From the NCBI GenBank assembly GCA_030949705.1, contig JAUZSF010000009.1, positions 1 to 56,417 of the forward strand: a DNA stretch of 56,417 bases, written 5' to 3'. The position numbers and the translations under genes are program-made. Below the pieces are notes generated by a model, which was given only the letters and a program-made list of their open reading frames with translations, did not search any database and was not told where the DNA came from. Origin of the DNA: Robiginitomaculum sp. GTDB taxonomy: Bacteria > Pseudomonadota > Alphaproteobacteria > Caulobacterales > Maricaulaceae. Below are positions 27,672-37,278 of the stretch, one piece after another (position 1 is the first letter of the stretch; each line of letters starts with the position of its first letter).

Positions 27672-28274
27672 ATGAACACGGGTAATAAAGACAGCTCTCC
27701 ATCGGCGGCCCTCAAGGCACACTTGCGCCAACAGCGCGCACGGCGAGATATAGACCCTGATCGCGCCGCCCAGCTCTTGAACCTGCCAACCCGGCGGGCG
27801 GCTCGCCCGGTTCCCAAAATCGGGCGCAAAGTATTGGGTATTGTCCGCCCGCTGGTACGGGGAAACGGGGCCAGTTTAAACGAACTTTCCATGCGCTGGC
27901 CGGAACTGGCCGGGCCACGCCTCTTGCGTATTTGCGAACTGGAAAAAATGTCCCGAAGTCGCGATGGCACAGTTTTGCATATAGTGGCGCGCGGCGGCGC
28001 AGGTGCAGCTCTGGTCGAACTGGAAAGCAAGGCCCTGATCGCGCGGATCAATGCGGCCTTTGGCCGAAATTTCATTAGCCGCCTGCGCATACGTCAGGGC
28101 AGAATTGGGGGCCCAGCCCCCAAACCACGTCCCAACCAACCGCATTATGGGCCCAGCCCGGCAGACCTGGCAGCATTGGAAAAGAAACTCGAGCGCCTCC
28201 CCGATGGGCCCATACGCCAATCGGCACGGCAATTAGGACTTGCCTTGCTGGCGCGCAACGTTAAGCCAGACTAG
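27672..28274 (+). CDS. DUF721 / DciA-type protein
   Basis: A 200-residue protein with the DUF721 core (GASLNELSMRWPELAGPRLLRICELEKM and LHIVARGGAGAALVELESKALIARINAAFG) and a basic Pro-rich C-terminal half. DUF721 proteins include DciA, which assists loading of the replicative helicase DnaB in many bacteria, but alphaproteobacterial members next to mutY have not all been tested, so that role is inference. I start at ATG 27672 because an upstream extension would overlap the divergent mutY start. It leads the conserved cluster DUF721, DsbA-like, smc. Confidence 0.75.
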   Translation: MNTGNKDSSPSAALKAHLRQQRARRDIDPDRAAQLLNLPTRRAARPVPKIGRKVLGIVRPLVRGNGASLNELSMRWPELAGPRLLRICELEKMSRSRDGTVLHIVARGGAGAALVELESKALIARINAAFGRNFISRLRIRQGRIGGPAPKPRPNQPHYGPSPADLAALEKKLERLPDGPIRQSARQLGLALLARNVKPD

Positions 28275-28352
28275 AATATGGACTTAAAGGCTGGCCTTTA
28301 AGTATTGCACAGACCCAAGAATCGTAAGTTTATAACCCTTCGGGAGATTTTC

Positions 28353-29054
28353 ATGTTTTTTTCACGACGTCTTTTTATTGCCTTAACGCCACTTGTCCTT
28401 GGCGTTGCCCTTGCCGCCTGCGGCGGCAATGGTTCCAACGGGTCTACACGCTCGGCGGCGGAACGGGATGACGATATGGCCATGGGCGATCCCAAGGCTC
28501 CGATTGTAGTGATTGAATATGCATCGCTGACCTGTCCGCACTGCGCCGACTTTCATGAAGAAATCTTTCCCGAGTTGAAAAAGAAATACATCGACACCGG
28601 CAAAGTACGCTTTGTCTTTCGCCAGTTTCCAACCCCGCCGGTTCCCTATGCCGTTGGCGGCGAGGCGGTGGCCCGGTGCGCCGGTCCAGACAAATATTTT
28701 GACCTGCTGGATATCCTGTATGCGAAACAGCGCTATTGGGTGACCTCGAACAATCCGCGCAAAGCCCTGATGGAAATGGCGGCCACGGCGGGAATCAGCC
28801 AGGCAGACTTTGATGCCTGTGTCAGCGATGAGGCCAATATCAAACGTATTCAGGAAGTCAGCAAACTGGCCCAGGAAGAGTTTAAAATCACCGGCACGCC
28901 ATCCTTTGTCATCAATGGAAAATTACGGCCACGGGTACGCACGCTGGAAAGTTTTGAAGAAATCTTCAACCCGATTTTGGGCATCAAGCCCGAACCAAAG
29001 CCAGCGCCGGAAGCCGACGTAAAACCCGCAGCCGAACAAGGCGAGGATCACTGA
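28353..29054 (+). CDS. DsbA-like thioredoxin-fold lipoprotein
   Basis: A 233-residue exported oxidoreductase. Start at ATG 28353 with CGGGAG upstream; the N terminus MFFSRRLFIALTPLVLGVALAAC ends in a lipobox (Cys22). The thioredoxin-like domain has the CPHC active site in EYASLTCPHCADFHEE, the cis-proline segment GTPSFVINGK, and the inserted helical domain of DsbA/DsbG-type enzymes. A Pro/Glu/Ala tail ends the protein. It is a disulfide oxidase or isomerase candidate anchored to the membrane. Three bases separate its stop from the smc start. Confidence 0.88.
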   Translation: MFFSRRLFIALTPLVLGVALAACGGNGSNGSTRSAAERDDDMAMGDPKAPIVVIEYASLTCPHCADFHEEIFPELKKKYIDTGKVRFVFRQFPTPPVPYAVGGEAVARCAGPDKYFDLLDILYAKQRYWVTSNNPRKALMEMAATAGISQADFDACVSDEANIKRIQEVSKLAQEEFKITGTPSFVINGKLRPRVRTLESFEEIFNPILGIKPEPKPAPEADVKPAAEQGEDH

Positions 29055-29057
29055 CAC

Positions 29058-32000
29058 GTGCAATTCACCTCGCTCAAACTGGCGGGATTTAAATCCTTTA
29101 TCGACCCGGCCGAATTTCGCATCGAGCCGGGCCTGACCGGTGTGGTGGGCCCCAATGGGTGTGGCAAGTCCAACATTCTGGAATCCCTGCGTTGGGTGAT
29201 GGGGGCAAACTCCGCCAAGGCCATGCGCGCCGGGGCCATGGACGAGGTGATTTTTTCTGGCTCTACCGGACGCCCCGCACGCAACCATGCCGAGGTGGTG
29301 CTGATTGTCGACAATGCGGATCGCACCGCACCAGCGCGCTTTAATGATTGCGATGTGCTGGAAGTCTCCCGGCGCATTACCCGGGGAGCCGGATCCACCT
29401 ATCGCATAAACGGTACCGAGGTTCGTGCCCGCGATGTGCAATTGCTGTTTGCCGATGCTTCATCGGGGGCCAATTCACCGGCGCTGGTGCGCCAGGGCCA
29501 GATCTCGGAACTGATCGCCGCCAAACCGCAAAACCGCCGCCGGGTACTGGAAGAGGCCGCCGGCATTTCCGGCCTGCATAACCGTCGCCACGAAGCAGAA
29601 TTGCGCCTGCGCGCCGCCGAGAACAATCTTTCCCGGCTGGATGATGTCTTTGGCGAGATCGAAGCACAGCATGCACAGCTGAAACGACAGGTCCCGGGCC
29701 GCCACCCGCTATCGCAATCTGTCGGCGCAAATTCGCGCGCTGGAGGCCTTTGCCGCCCATTTGCGCTGGAACAGCGCCAAGACCCAGGTGGAAACCCTGC
29801 AAGCTGAATTACAGGCCATTACCGGCATGACCGGCGAGTTGGCCAGCGCCGCCAGTGCAGCCCGCACCGCCGCCGAGCAAAGCGCCGACGGTCTGGATGC
29901 CTTGCGCCAGGAAGAGGCCATCGCCGCGGCCCTGGTGGCCCGCACCAGCGCCGCCGTTGAAGCGGTCGAGCGCGATGCCCGCGAAGCCCAAGGCCATATC
30001 GACCGCCTGACCGCCCGTCTTGAAGAATTGGCCCGGGATCGGGAACATGAAGAAACCCTGATTGAGGATGGCAAGAATGCAATTATCCGCCTCGAAGAAG
30101 AAGAGCGCGCCTTGCAAAGTGCTGGGGTGGATGAAAGTGCAGTTGCAGAGCTGACCCGTCGCCGTGATGAAACCGCCAAGGCCCGGGCCGAGGCCGAAGC
30201 GGCCTTGTCTGCCATACAGGTGGAACGCGCCGGCCGGATGGCCGATCGCCGGGCCGCCGAACAGGCCTGTGCCCAGGCCAAGGCGCAAATGGAACGCGCC
30301 CAACAGGAGGTTACCCGCGCCGAGGCCACCCTGGCCAAGCTGACAGAAGATACGGTGGCCGAAGCCAGTTATCATGCGGCGCAAGAAGCCGTTCGCAAAG
30401 CGGAGCAGGCATTGGAAAGTGCCAGACAAGCCCTTGTCAGCGCTGAAAAGGCGCGACTGGATGCCGAAACCGCCGAGCGCGCCAGCCGGGATCGCTTTGA
30501 TGATGCCCGCCGCCACGAAGCGGCTCTGCAGGCGGAAACCGATGGCTTGTCCAAAGCCTTGCAAGGGCAAAAGGGGCGCGATTGGCCAGAAATATCAGAA
30601 CAGATCTGCGTCACCCCGGGGTATGAACGCGCGCTGGCCGTGGCGCTGGGTGATGACTTGCAGGCCTCCAGCGAGGAACAGGCCCCCATACACTGGCACA
30701 GCGCCCCCGCGGTTAGCGAAGCCCTGCCCGAGGGCGCAAGGTGCATGAGCGAATTTGTCAAAGGACCGGATGTCCTGACCGCCCGTTTATCGCAAATGGG
30801 CTTGGTGGACGCCGACAAGGGTGCCGTCCTGGCCATGCATCTTAAGCCCGGCCAGCGTCTGGTCAGCCGCGAAGGACATTTATGGCGCTGGGATGGTTTG
30901 CGCGCCAATGCCGATGCCCCGGCCCCGGCGGCACAACGTCTGGAACAGCGCAACCGGCTGGCTGCCCTGGCCCCCTTGTGCACCAGTGCCGCCAAAGAAA
31001 CACAAATTGTCCGTCAGGCGTGGCTGGATGCCAAAGCCAATACCAGTGAAGCCCGCAGCGCCGAAAAAGCCGCCCGCAAGGCCCTGCCCGAACTGGAACA
31101 GGCAGTACGACTGGTATCGGCACAACTGGCCGAACTGGACCGCCAGCAAAGCGCCCAAGGTGCCCGGGCGCAGGCACAACAAGAAGCCCTGATACGCTGG
31201 CAGGAAGCCTGGGCAGAGGCAAAAGAGACGGTCGCCGAGGCCGAGGCGGCACTGGCCGCCCTGCCCGGCCAGAATACCGAAGAGGATCGTCGCGTATTGG
31301 CGCAGGCCGAGGAAGAAGCCCAACAGGCCCGCGCCACGGCCGCCGATGCAGACGGGGCCTTGCGAGCACTGGTTCGTGAGGCCGAAGTCCGGGCCGCCCG
31401 CCTGAGTGCGATCGAGGCAGAGCTGGGCCAATGGCGTGAACGCACCGATAAGGCAACGGCCCGTATCGAGGCCTTACAGGCGCGCGAGCAAACCTGTCAG
31501 CATGATCTGGAACAGGCCCGTTCTGTCCCTGAGAAGATCAAGGAACGGCGCGCCAAGGCCTTTGCCGCGGCCAGAGAAGCCGAGGAGCGGCGCACCGCCG
31601 CCGCCGACAAGCTGGCCCAGGCCGAAGGCCAACGCCGCGAGGCCGAAAGTCATGCCCGCGAGGTCGAGGCCGAAGCGGCAAAATTGCGCGAACAACGCGC
31701 CGGCGGCGAAGCCCGTTTGCAAAGCGCGCAGGAAAGGCTGGCGGAAATTATCACCCATATCCAGGAAACCCTGCATTGCGCCCCCGAAGAACTGGCGGCG
31801 CAAGGGGAAGCGTTAAACGACCTTCCCGCCGATGTGCACAGCGCCGAACAAAAGCTGGAAACCCTGCGCCGTCATCGTGATGGCATCGGCCCGGTGAATC
31901 TGCGCGCCGCCGAAGAGGCTGAAGAGGCCGAAGAGCGCCTGAAATCCATGGGGGCGGATCGCGATGATCTGATGGCCGCCATTGCCAAGTTGCGCCGGGG

Positions 32001-32510
32001 CATTGAAAGTCTGAACGCCGAAGGGCGCACCCGCCTGCTGGCTGCCTTTGACGAGATTAACGGTCATTTCCAATCCCTGTTCCTGACCCTGTTTGGTGGC
32101 GGCCAAGCCGAATTGCGCCTGACCGAATCAGATGATCCACTGGATGCCGGCCTTGAAATTTATGCCAGCCCGCCGGGTAAAAAGCTCGACACCATGAGTT
32201 TGCTCTCTGGCGGCGAACAATCTCTCACCGCCGTGGCGCTGATTTTTGCAGTATTTTTGTCCAATCCGGCCCCGGTTTGTGTGCTGGACGAGGTGGAGGC
32301 CCCGCTGGATGATGCCAATGTGGATCGCTTTGCGCCATGCTGGATGAAATGCGCCGCCGCACCAATACCCGCTTTGTCATCATCACCCACAATCCGGTGA
32401 CTATGTCGCGGGTTGACCGCCTTTATGGCGTTACCATGGCCGAACGCGGGGTTTCGCAATTGGTGTCTGTTGATTTGCAGCGGGCCGAAACCCTGGCAGC
32501 CGCCCAATAG
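29058..32510 (+). CDS. smc: Chromosome segregation protein SMC, with two compensating frameshifts
   Basis: The SMC ATPase forms a V-shaped dimer that compacts and separates chromosomes with ScpA/ScpB. The GTG at 29058 begins [20 protein letters not shown]. Walker A is [12 protein letters not shown]; a long coiled coil follows, with the hinge near [21 protein letters not shown]; the signature is [14 protein letters not shown] and Walker [20 protein letters not shown]. One extra base at about 29691 breaks the frame after AQLKRQ; the correct continuation [20 protein letters not shown] is in the next frame. A lost T after 32331 breaks it again; [23 protein letters not shown] and the real stop at 32510 follow in the original frame. 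Total length is 1150 codons, normal for the family. Confidence 0.93.
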
Positions 32511-32563
32511 CGAAAATATATTTTATTGTTATTTTACAACAATTTATATACTTTCAATGCGCC

Positions 32564-32592
32564 TTGACTTGGGGATAGGGCACAGATAGATT
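32564..32592 (+). promoter_or_regulatory. Candidate promoter of the ATP synthase F0 operon
   Basis: TTGACT (32564-32569) and TAGATT (32587-32592) are separated by 17 bases, a good fit to a housekeeping promoter. It is preceded by an AT-rich stretch containing ATTGTT/AACAAT inverted repeats and ends about 48 bases before the atpI start. Confidence 0.5.
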
Positions 32593-32639
32593 GCGCCGCG
32601 ATCCTGGGCGTTTTCCCTGCACAGTGAAAGCCATGCCTG

Positions 32640-32975
32640 ATGACCGAAGAAGACGACCTGCCCAAAGCCTCCGATGAACTTGAACGCCTTGCCGCCCGAC
32701 TGGAAGTCGAACGTCACCAGGCCAAGATCGAACAGGAAATACGGCGCACGGCAACCTCGGCACTGGGCGGCGGTTTTCGAATTGCAGTTGAAATGCTAGC
32801 AGCACTGGCCGTGGGCACAGGTTTGGGCTATATGGCCGACCGGATGCTTGGCACCTTGCCTTGGATCATGGTGGCAGGCATCTTTTTGGGCTTTGCCGCC
32901 GGGATGAGAAATATGATCCGTTCTGCTGAGCGTATGAATGCGAAGCGGGATGGTGAGGACGACAAGATGGGCTGA
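32640..32975 (+). CDS. atpI: ATP synthase accessory protein AtpI
   Basis: A 111-residue protein with a charged N-terminal helix and two transmembrane helices (FRIAVEMLAALAVGTGLGYMADRM and LPWIMVAGIFLGFAAGMRNMI). AtpI assists assembly of the c-ring and is the usual first gene of the alphaproteobacterial F0 cluster. The start at ATG 32640 is weakly supported by GTGAAAG upstream; an ATG at 32632 is in another frame. Confidence 0.9.
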   Translation: MTEEDDLPKASDELERLAARLEVERHQAKIEQEIRRTATSALGGGFRIAVEMLAALAVGTGLGYMADRMLGTLPWIMVAGIFLGFAAGMRNMIRSAERMNAKRDGEDDKMG

Positions 32976-33019
32976 ACGCGGCCGCTTTTGGTGGCGCGTT
33001 ATGTAAGGGAAATGGGCTA

Positions 33020-33766
33020 GTGGATCCGCTTCACCAGTTTAATATTGAACGTTACGGAGAGTTCCACCTATTTGGGCTGGACCTGTCGTTTACCAATTCA
33101 TCGTTTTTCGCCCTGCTGGCCGTAGCGCTGGTCGTGGCCTTTTTGGGCTTTGGTTCGCGCAAACGCGCTCTGGTTCCTGGCCGCATGCAATCGCTGGCCG
33201 AACTGTTCTATGAATTTGTCGCGCAAATGGTGCGTTCCACCATGGGCCAGGAAGGGTTCAAGTTCTTCCCCCTGATTTTCAGTATTTTTGCCTTTGTGCT
33301 GACCAGCAACCTTTTGGGCATGTTCCCATACTTCTTTACCGTCACCAGTCACATTGCGGTGACCGGGGCACTGTCTCTGATGGTGATCAGCGTGGTGATC
33401 ATTTACGGCTTTTTGAAGCACGGTCTTAAGTTCTTTAAACTGTTTGCGCCGTCCGGCCTGCCGCTGGCGCTGTACTTTGTCATTGTACCGATCGAGATTA
33501 TTTCATTTCTGGCGCGCCCGTTCAGTCTGGCCATCCGGCTGTTTGCCAACATGATGGCTGGCCACGCGCTGATGAAAGTTTTTGCCAGCTTTATCATTAT
33601 GCTGGGCAGCGCCGGGGCGTTCAGTGTTCTGGCCATCCTTCCTTTCCTGACCAATACCGCTGTGGTCGGTCTGGAATTCCTCATTGCATTTTTGCAAGCC
33701 TATGTGTTTGCCCTGTTGTCGTGCATTTATCTTAGCGACGTCTCGGCAGAACATATTGGTCACTAA
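33020..33766 (+). CDS. atpB: F0F1 ATP synthase subunit a
   Basis: The 248-residue stator subunit that forms the proton half-channels against the c-ring. The GTG start at 33020 has AAGGGA upstream. Conserved features: the N-terminal amphipathic FTNSSFFALLAVALVVA, SNLLGMFPYFFTV, and the essential Arg in SLAIRLFANMMAGHALMKV. Multiple membrane helices; normal length. Confidence 0.97.
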   Translation: MDPLHQFNIERYGEFHLFGLDLSFTNSSFFALLAVALVVAFLGFGSRKRALVPGRMQSLAELFYEFVAQMVRSTMGQEGFKFFPLIFSIFAFVLTSNLLGMFPYFFTVTSHIAVTGALSLMVISVVIIYGFLKHGLKFFKLFAPSGLPLALYFVIVPIEIISFLARPFSLAIRLFANMMAGHALMKVFASFIIMLGSAGAFSVLAILPFLTNTAVVGLEFLIAFLQAYVFALLSCIYLSDVSAEHIGH

Positions 33767-33807
33767 CTGAACTTTTGGATTTCACTGGTTATTTTCGGAG
33801 AAGAATA

Positions 33808-34035
33808 ATGGAACCAGCAGCAGCTAAACTCATCGGTGCCGGCCTTGCCTGTATCGCTCTTGCCGGCGCCGGCATTGGCATCGGCACCATCTTTGGTGCC
33901 TATTTGCAAGGTGCCCTGCGTAACCCGTCGGCCGCCGCCGGACAGTTTACCAACCTGCTTATCGGCTTTGCCCTGGCAGAATTCACCGGCCTCCTGGGCT
34001 TTGTGATGGGTATGCTTCTTCTGTTCGTATTTTAG
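33808..34035 (+). CDS. atpE: F0F1 ATP synthase subunit c
   Basis: The 75-residue proteolipid that forms the rotating ring. Two transmembrane helices: the first with the Gly-rich packing motif GAGIGIG, the second with the ion-carrying Glu58 in LLIGFALAEFTGLLGF. Start at ATG 33808 after GGAGAAG. The Glu without the extra Na+ ligand pattern suggests a proton enzyme. Confidence 0.97.
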   Translation: MEPAAAKLIGAGLACIALAGAGIGIGTIFGAYLQGALRNPSAAAGQFTNLLIGFALAEFTGLLGFVMGMLLLFVF

Positions 34036-34068
34036 GGCTGATCCCTATTAAACGCATCGGATGATGAG

Positions 34069-34659
34069 ATGATTGTGTTTTTCGATACCGGCAAAGCGGC
34101 AGGTCATGCCGTTGAGGCCACCGAGCATGCTGTGGAAGCGGCCGAGCACACCAGTGGCGGTATGCCACAGCTCGACTTTTCCACCTTCCCCAGCCAGATT
34201 TTCTGGCTGGCCATTGCTTTTGTGCTTTTGTACCTGGCGCTGGACCGGTATCTGATCCCGCGGATTGGCGGGGCCATAGAAGAACGCAAAGATCGCATTG
34301 CAGATGATCTGGACATGGCTGCCCGTAAAAAGGCTGAGGCCGATGCAGCCATGTTGGCATACGACAAAAACCTGGCCGATGCCCGGGCCAAGGCCAGCTT
34401 TATTGCGGCTGAGAACCGGGCCGCCCTGGACGAGCAATTGGCCAAGGAAACGGCAGCGCAGGAAGCGGAATTGGACAAGTCAGCAGCCAAGGCGGAAAAA
34501 CAAATCGCCAAGGCCCGCAGCGAAGCCATGAAGCATGTTGAAGAGATCGCCCTGGATGTTGCCGCCGAAATGGTTGCCACCCTTGGCGGCATCAAGGCCG
34601 ACCCCAAAAAACTGCAAAAGGCACTGGATACGGCCCGTGCCGGGAGTGCAGCCTCATGA
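34069..34659 (+). CDS. atpF': F0F1 ATP synthase subunit b'
   Basis: A 196-residue stator-arm protein: acidic N-terminal extension with repeated GHAVEATEHAVEAAEH, one membrane helix (IFWLAIAFVLLYLALDRYLIP), then a long amphipathic coiled coil rich in Ala, Lys and Glu. Alphaproteobacteria encode two different b subunits; this, the first and more acidic at the N terminus, is the b' type. ATG 34069 overlaps no other gene; the stop overlaps the atpF start by 4 bp. Confidence 0.92.
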   Translation: MIVFFDTGKAAGHAVEATEHAVEAAEHTSGGMPQLDFSTFPSQIFWLAIAFVLLYLALDRYLIPRIGGAIEERKDRIADDLDMAARKKAEADAAMLAYDKNLADARAKASFIAAENRAALDEQLAKETAAQEAELDKSAAKAEKQIAKARSEAMKHVEEIALDVAAEMVATLGGIKADPKKLQKALDTARAGSAAS

Positions 34660-35207
34660 GCCTGATCAGTATCATCCTTCTGGAAACCGCCGAACACGGG
34701 GCCACTTCGCCTGGCCTAATAGACTTCGCCGATCCACGACTGTGGGTATTTTTCTCGCTGGCCATTCTGGTGGCCCTGGTCCTGTGGAAAAAGGTGCCGG
34801 CACTGGTCACCAAGTCACTGGACGAGCGGGCCGACGCCATTCGCAAAGAGCTGGACGATGCCCGGCGCCTGCGCGAAGAAGCACAGGAATTGCTGGCCTC
34901 TTATGAGCGCCGCCAACGTGAGGCGGAAAAAGAAGCCGAAGACATTATTACCCAGGCCAAGCATGAGGCAGAGCTGTTTGCCCGCGATGCCCGCGAGAGA
35001 TTGCAAGATATGCTGCAACGGCGTGCCGAAGCCGCCAAACGCAAGATTGCCCAGGCCGAAACCCGTGCCGCGGCCGATGTGCGTGCCCATGCGGCGGCTC
35101 TCGCCTCGGCGACCACCAAAATTGCGTTGGAAGAGTCCCTGACCAAAACAGCACAAAGCAAGCTGGTCAATGAAAGCATTGAAGAACTGGGCAAAAGCCT
35201 GCAATAG
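34656..35207 (+). CDS. atpF: F0F1 ATP synthase subunit b
   Basis: A 183-residue peripheral-stalk subunit: a short N terminus, a membrane helix (LWVFFSLAILVALVLWKKVPAL), then the RADAIRKELDDARRLREEAQELL coiled coil typical of alphaproteobacterial b subunits. It forms the stator with b' and links F0 to the delta/alpha subunits. The F1 genes (atpHAGDC) are not here, as is normal in alphaproteobacteria where F0 and F1 are separate operons. Followed by a strong terminator. Confidence 0.95.
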   Translation: MSLISIILLETAEHGATSPGLIDFADPRLWVFFSLAILVALVLWKKVPALVTKSLDERADAIRKELDDARRLREEAQELLASYERRQREAEKEAEDIITQAKHEAELFARDARERLQDMLQRRAEAAKRKIAQAETRAAADVRAHAAALASATTKIALEESLTKTAQSKLVNESIEELGKSLQ

Positions 35208-35236
35208 CCAGCACTCTTTCGTCACTGCAAGAATTG

Positions 35237-35267
35237 AAAACGCCCGCTGATAGCGGGCGTTTTTATT
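35237..35267 (+). terminator. Intrinsic terminator after atpF
   Basis: A hairpin with arms AAACGCCCGCT and AGCGGGCGTTT around a short loop, followed by TTTTTATTT. It lies 30 bases after the atpF stop and immediately before the convergent small membrane protein gene. Confidence 0.92.
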
Positions 35268-35271
35268 TGAC

Positions 35272-35547
35272 TTAGTTTTTCTTGCGCCTTTTGGCAAAAA
35301 AGCCCCGAATATGCTTGCCGGTTTTGGGATAGCGGGCCAGAAAACTGCCCATGGTGCGTCGCGCCCGGCGGGAATTACGTACCAGCACTACCACACCGCT
35401 GGCCGTCACGATGCCGCCAATGGGTATGGGAAACGGGATCAGCGGCAACCCCACCGCAATCAGGGCCACGCCACCGGCCACACGGGCCTTGCGGGCAATG
35501 GCTTCGCGGCGCGTCTCGTTATCAAAATCGAGAGGTTCAAAATCCAT
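35272..35547 (-). CDS. Small membrane protein, unknown function
   Basis: A 91-residue protein with one or two hydrophobic stretches (ARVAGGVALIAVGLPLIPFPIPIGGIV and GVVVLVRNS) followed by an Arg/Lys-rich C terminus. The PFPIPIG turn between helices recalls PGPGW-type transmembrane proteins. Start at 35547 (MDFEPLDFDNETRRE) preceded by GGAGAGGAGAAG. The function is unknown. It is convergent with the atp operon. Confidence 0.6.
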   Translation of the reverse strand: MDFEPLDFDNETRREAIARKARVAGGVALIAVGLPLIPFPIPIGGIVTASGVVVLVRNSRRARRTMGSFLARYPKTGKHIRGFFAKRRKKN

Positions 35548-35619
35548 TTTCTTCTCCTCTCCCCTGCCCGTAAAATCTAGGTAGATTACCACGGAATGGC
35601 AAGGTAGATGACGCAGATG

Positions 35620-36249
35620 TTATTTTCCCTGCCAATAACTCAGCAAGGGCTCAACCACAGGCCGTGGCCGCTCTTTCACCTTGTCTTTGGCGGTGCCCAG
35701 ATGGAAAAAGCCGGCAAAGCGCTCATGGTCCTGCAGTCCGAATTCCTTGGCAATCTGGCGATCAAAGGCCATCCAGCCGGTTAACCATGAACCGGCCCAT
35801 CCAGCCGCATTGGCAACCAGCAACAGGTTGAAACACAGGGCCCCCACCGATAATTCCTGCTCCCATACCGGGGTTTTGTGGTCGTGATCGGGGCTGGAAA
35901 TCACTGCGATCACCAAAGGTGCACAGCAAAAGCGGCGACGCTCGCGATCCAGCTCTTCCACGGAGGCTCGGGGATTTAGCTCCCGATACCGGGCGGCAAA
36001 AACCTCGCCGGCACGGGCACGGGCCGACCCGTCAAAAACCATAACTCGCCAGGGGGACAGGCGGCGATGATCCGGCACCCGCATGGCCAATCGCAGTATT
36101 TGGGATATTTCTTCGCGGTTGGGGCCAGGTTCCTTCAGGGCGGCCGCCGGGAAAGACCGGCGCACATTTAAAAATGCCAGCACCTTTGCATTGGGATGAC
36201 TGGCCGCCAGCATGGCATCTGCCGCCGGGGCTTCGGGATATAGGCTCAT
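35620..36249 (-). CDS. Nitroreductase family protein
   Basis: A 209-residue FMN-dependent oxidoreductase of the YdjA/NfnB type: FLNVRRSFPAAAL near the N terminus, the FMN-contact segment MRVPDHRRLSPWRVMVF, and SVGALCFNLLLVANAAGWAGSWLTGW. The substrate is unknown; relatives reduce nitro groups or act on dihydropteridine-like compounds. It starts at one of two tandem ATGs (36249 or 36252) and is divergent from a TetR regulator across a perfect 15-bp palindrome. Confidence 0.85.
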   Translation of the reverse strand: MSLYPEAPAADAMLAASHPNAKVLAFLNVRRSFPAAALKEPGPNREEISQILRLAMRVPDHRRLSPWRVMVFDGSARARAGEVFAARYRELNPRASVEELDRERRRFCCAPLVIAVISSPDHDHKTPVWEQELSVGALCFNLLLVANAAGWAGSWLTGWMAFDRQIAKEFGLQDHERFAGFFHLGTAKDKVKERPRPVVEPLLSYWQGK

Positions 36250-36285
36250 CATGTTACCTTTTGACGAATCTTTGACGTCACAGGC

Positions 36286-36300
36286 ATATAGGCCCTATAT
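36286..36300. promoter_or_regulatory. Palindromic operator between nitroreductase and TetR genes
   Basis: ATATAGGCCCTATAT is a perfect 15-base palindrome (7-base arms around C) in the divergent intergenic region. TetR-family dimers bind such sites; its position suggests control of both genes by the adjacent regulator. Confidence 0.55.
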
Positions 36301-36357
36301 AGAATTGCAAAAGGGGGCTTTGCATTTTGGCAGAGCAAAAAGGAGTTTGGGGTCAGC

Positions 36358-37002
36358 ATGAGTACTGTTGAGATGGACCCACAATGTTGTTGCGCCACAC
36401 CGGCAGAACGGCGACGGGAAAAAATGCGCGAGGCGATTATTGCCGCCGCGCAGGCGATCTTTACCAAAGACGGGGAGGCTGGCCTCTCTATGCGGCGCCT
36501 TGCCGAAGCCATCGATTATTCACCGGCAGCGCTGTATAAATATTTTGCTTCCAAAGACGACCTGTTCGAGGCCGTACGCGAACAGTTTTTCGAACGCCTG
36601 CTAAAACGTATGGACGAGGCCAGCTGTGGCAGCGGCACCACACGGGAATTATTCGAGGCCTGTGGACGATCCTATATTGAAACCGCCCTTGAAGAACCCA
36701 ACACCTATATCATGGCCTTTACCGGGCTGGGTGATGACAGCAAACCGGAAAAAGGCACCTTTAGCTATGCCGCCGCCGAGCAGCTGGAAAGCATGATTGA
36801 GAAAGGCATGAGTGAAGGGGTCATTCGCCAGGTCGATCTGGCCCTGGCCGGCAAAGCGGTCTGGGCCGCAGTACATGGTCTGGCCACCTTGTTGATCCAG
36901 ATCCCCTCTATGCCCGGCGGGGTCACCCACGAGACCGAACATACCCGCGAGGATATGATCCAGTTTCAGACGGACTTTATCTGGCGTGGCCTGGTCAAAT
37001 AA
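36358..37002 (+). CDS. TetR-family transcriptional regulator
   Basis: A 214-residue repressor-type protein. The helix-turn-helix is clear: IIAAAQAIFTKDGEAGLSMRRLAEAIDYSPAALYKYFASKDDL, in the usual TetR position near residues 25-70, followed by a helical ligand domain. The N terminus has an unusual run of three cysteines (PQCCCATPAE, residues 10-12) that could bind metal or sense oxidation. It is divergent from the nitroreductase gene and probably controls it. Confidence 0.85.
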   Translation: MSTVEMDPQCCCATPAERRREKMREAIIAAAQAIFTKDGEAGLSMRRLAEAIDYSPAALYKYFASKDDLFEAVREQFFERLLKRMDEASCGSGTTRELFEACGRSYIETALEEPNTYIMAFTGLGDDSKPEKGTFSYAAAEQLESMIEKGMSEGVIRQVDLALAGKAVWAAVHGLATLLIQIPSMPGGVTHETEHTREDMIQFQTDFIWRGLVK

Positions 37003-37044
37003 GGCAACGCACAGCCTTCGCGGTGAGTGGCCATGTTGCGGGCT

Positions 37045-37278
37045 CTATTTTCCCAACACTCGCTTTCTTTCCTCGAACTCTTTTTGATCGATTTCACCTT
37101 TGGCAAAGCGCGCCTCCAGGATATCCAGTGCGGATGCGGACTGCCCAGCACGATTGCGGTTACTGCCGTCCGGATTGTTAATGCCAACCAACAGCCGAAC
37201 GATTACAAACAAGACCAAAATGAAAAAAATCGGTCCTAATATCATGCCATACCAAGGCATAACGCCCCAAGATCCCAT
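37045..37278 (-). CDS. SHOCT domain membrane protein
   Basis: A 77-residue protein: N-terminal hydrophobic helix (GMILGPIFFILVLFVIVRLLVG), a flexible linker, and the short C-terminal SHOCT domain (ALDILEARFAKGEIDQKEFEERKRVL). Start at 37278 is set by an excellent ribosome binding site (GGAAAGGAGAAAGG). SHOCT proteins are common in bacteria and often act in oligomerisation; the specific role is unknown. Confidence 0.78.
   Translation of the reverse strand: MGSWGVMPWYGMILGPIFFILVLFVIVRLLVGINNPDGSNRNRAGQSASALDILEARFAKGEIDQKEFEERKRVLGK

Noticed and set aside
32525..32543. ATTGTT/AACAAT inverted repeat after smc as an intrinsic terminator
   Set aside because: The stem is only six A/T-rich pairs and no clean T-run follows; it is more likely part of the promoter region.
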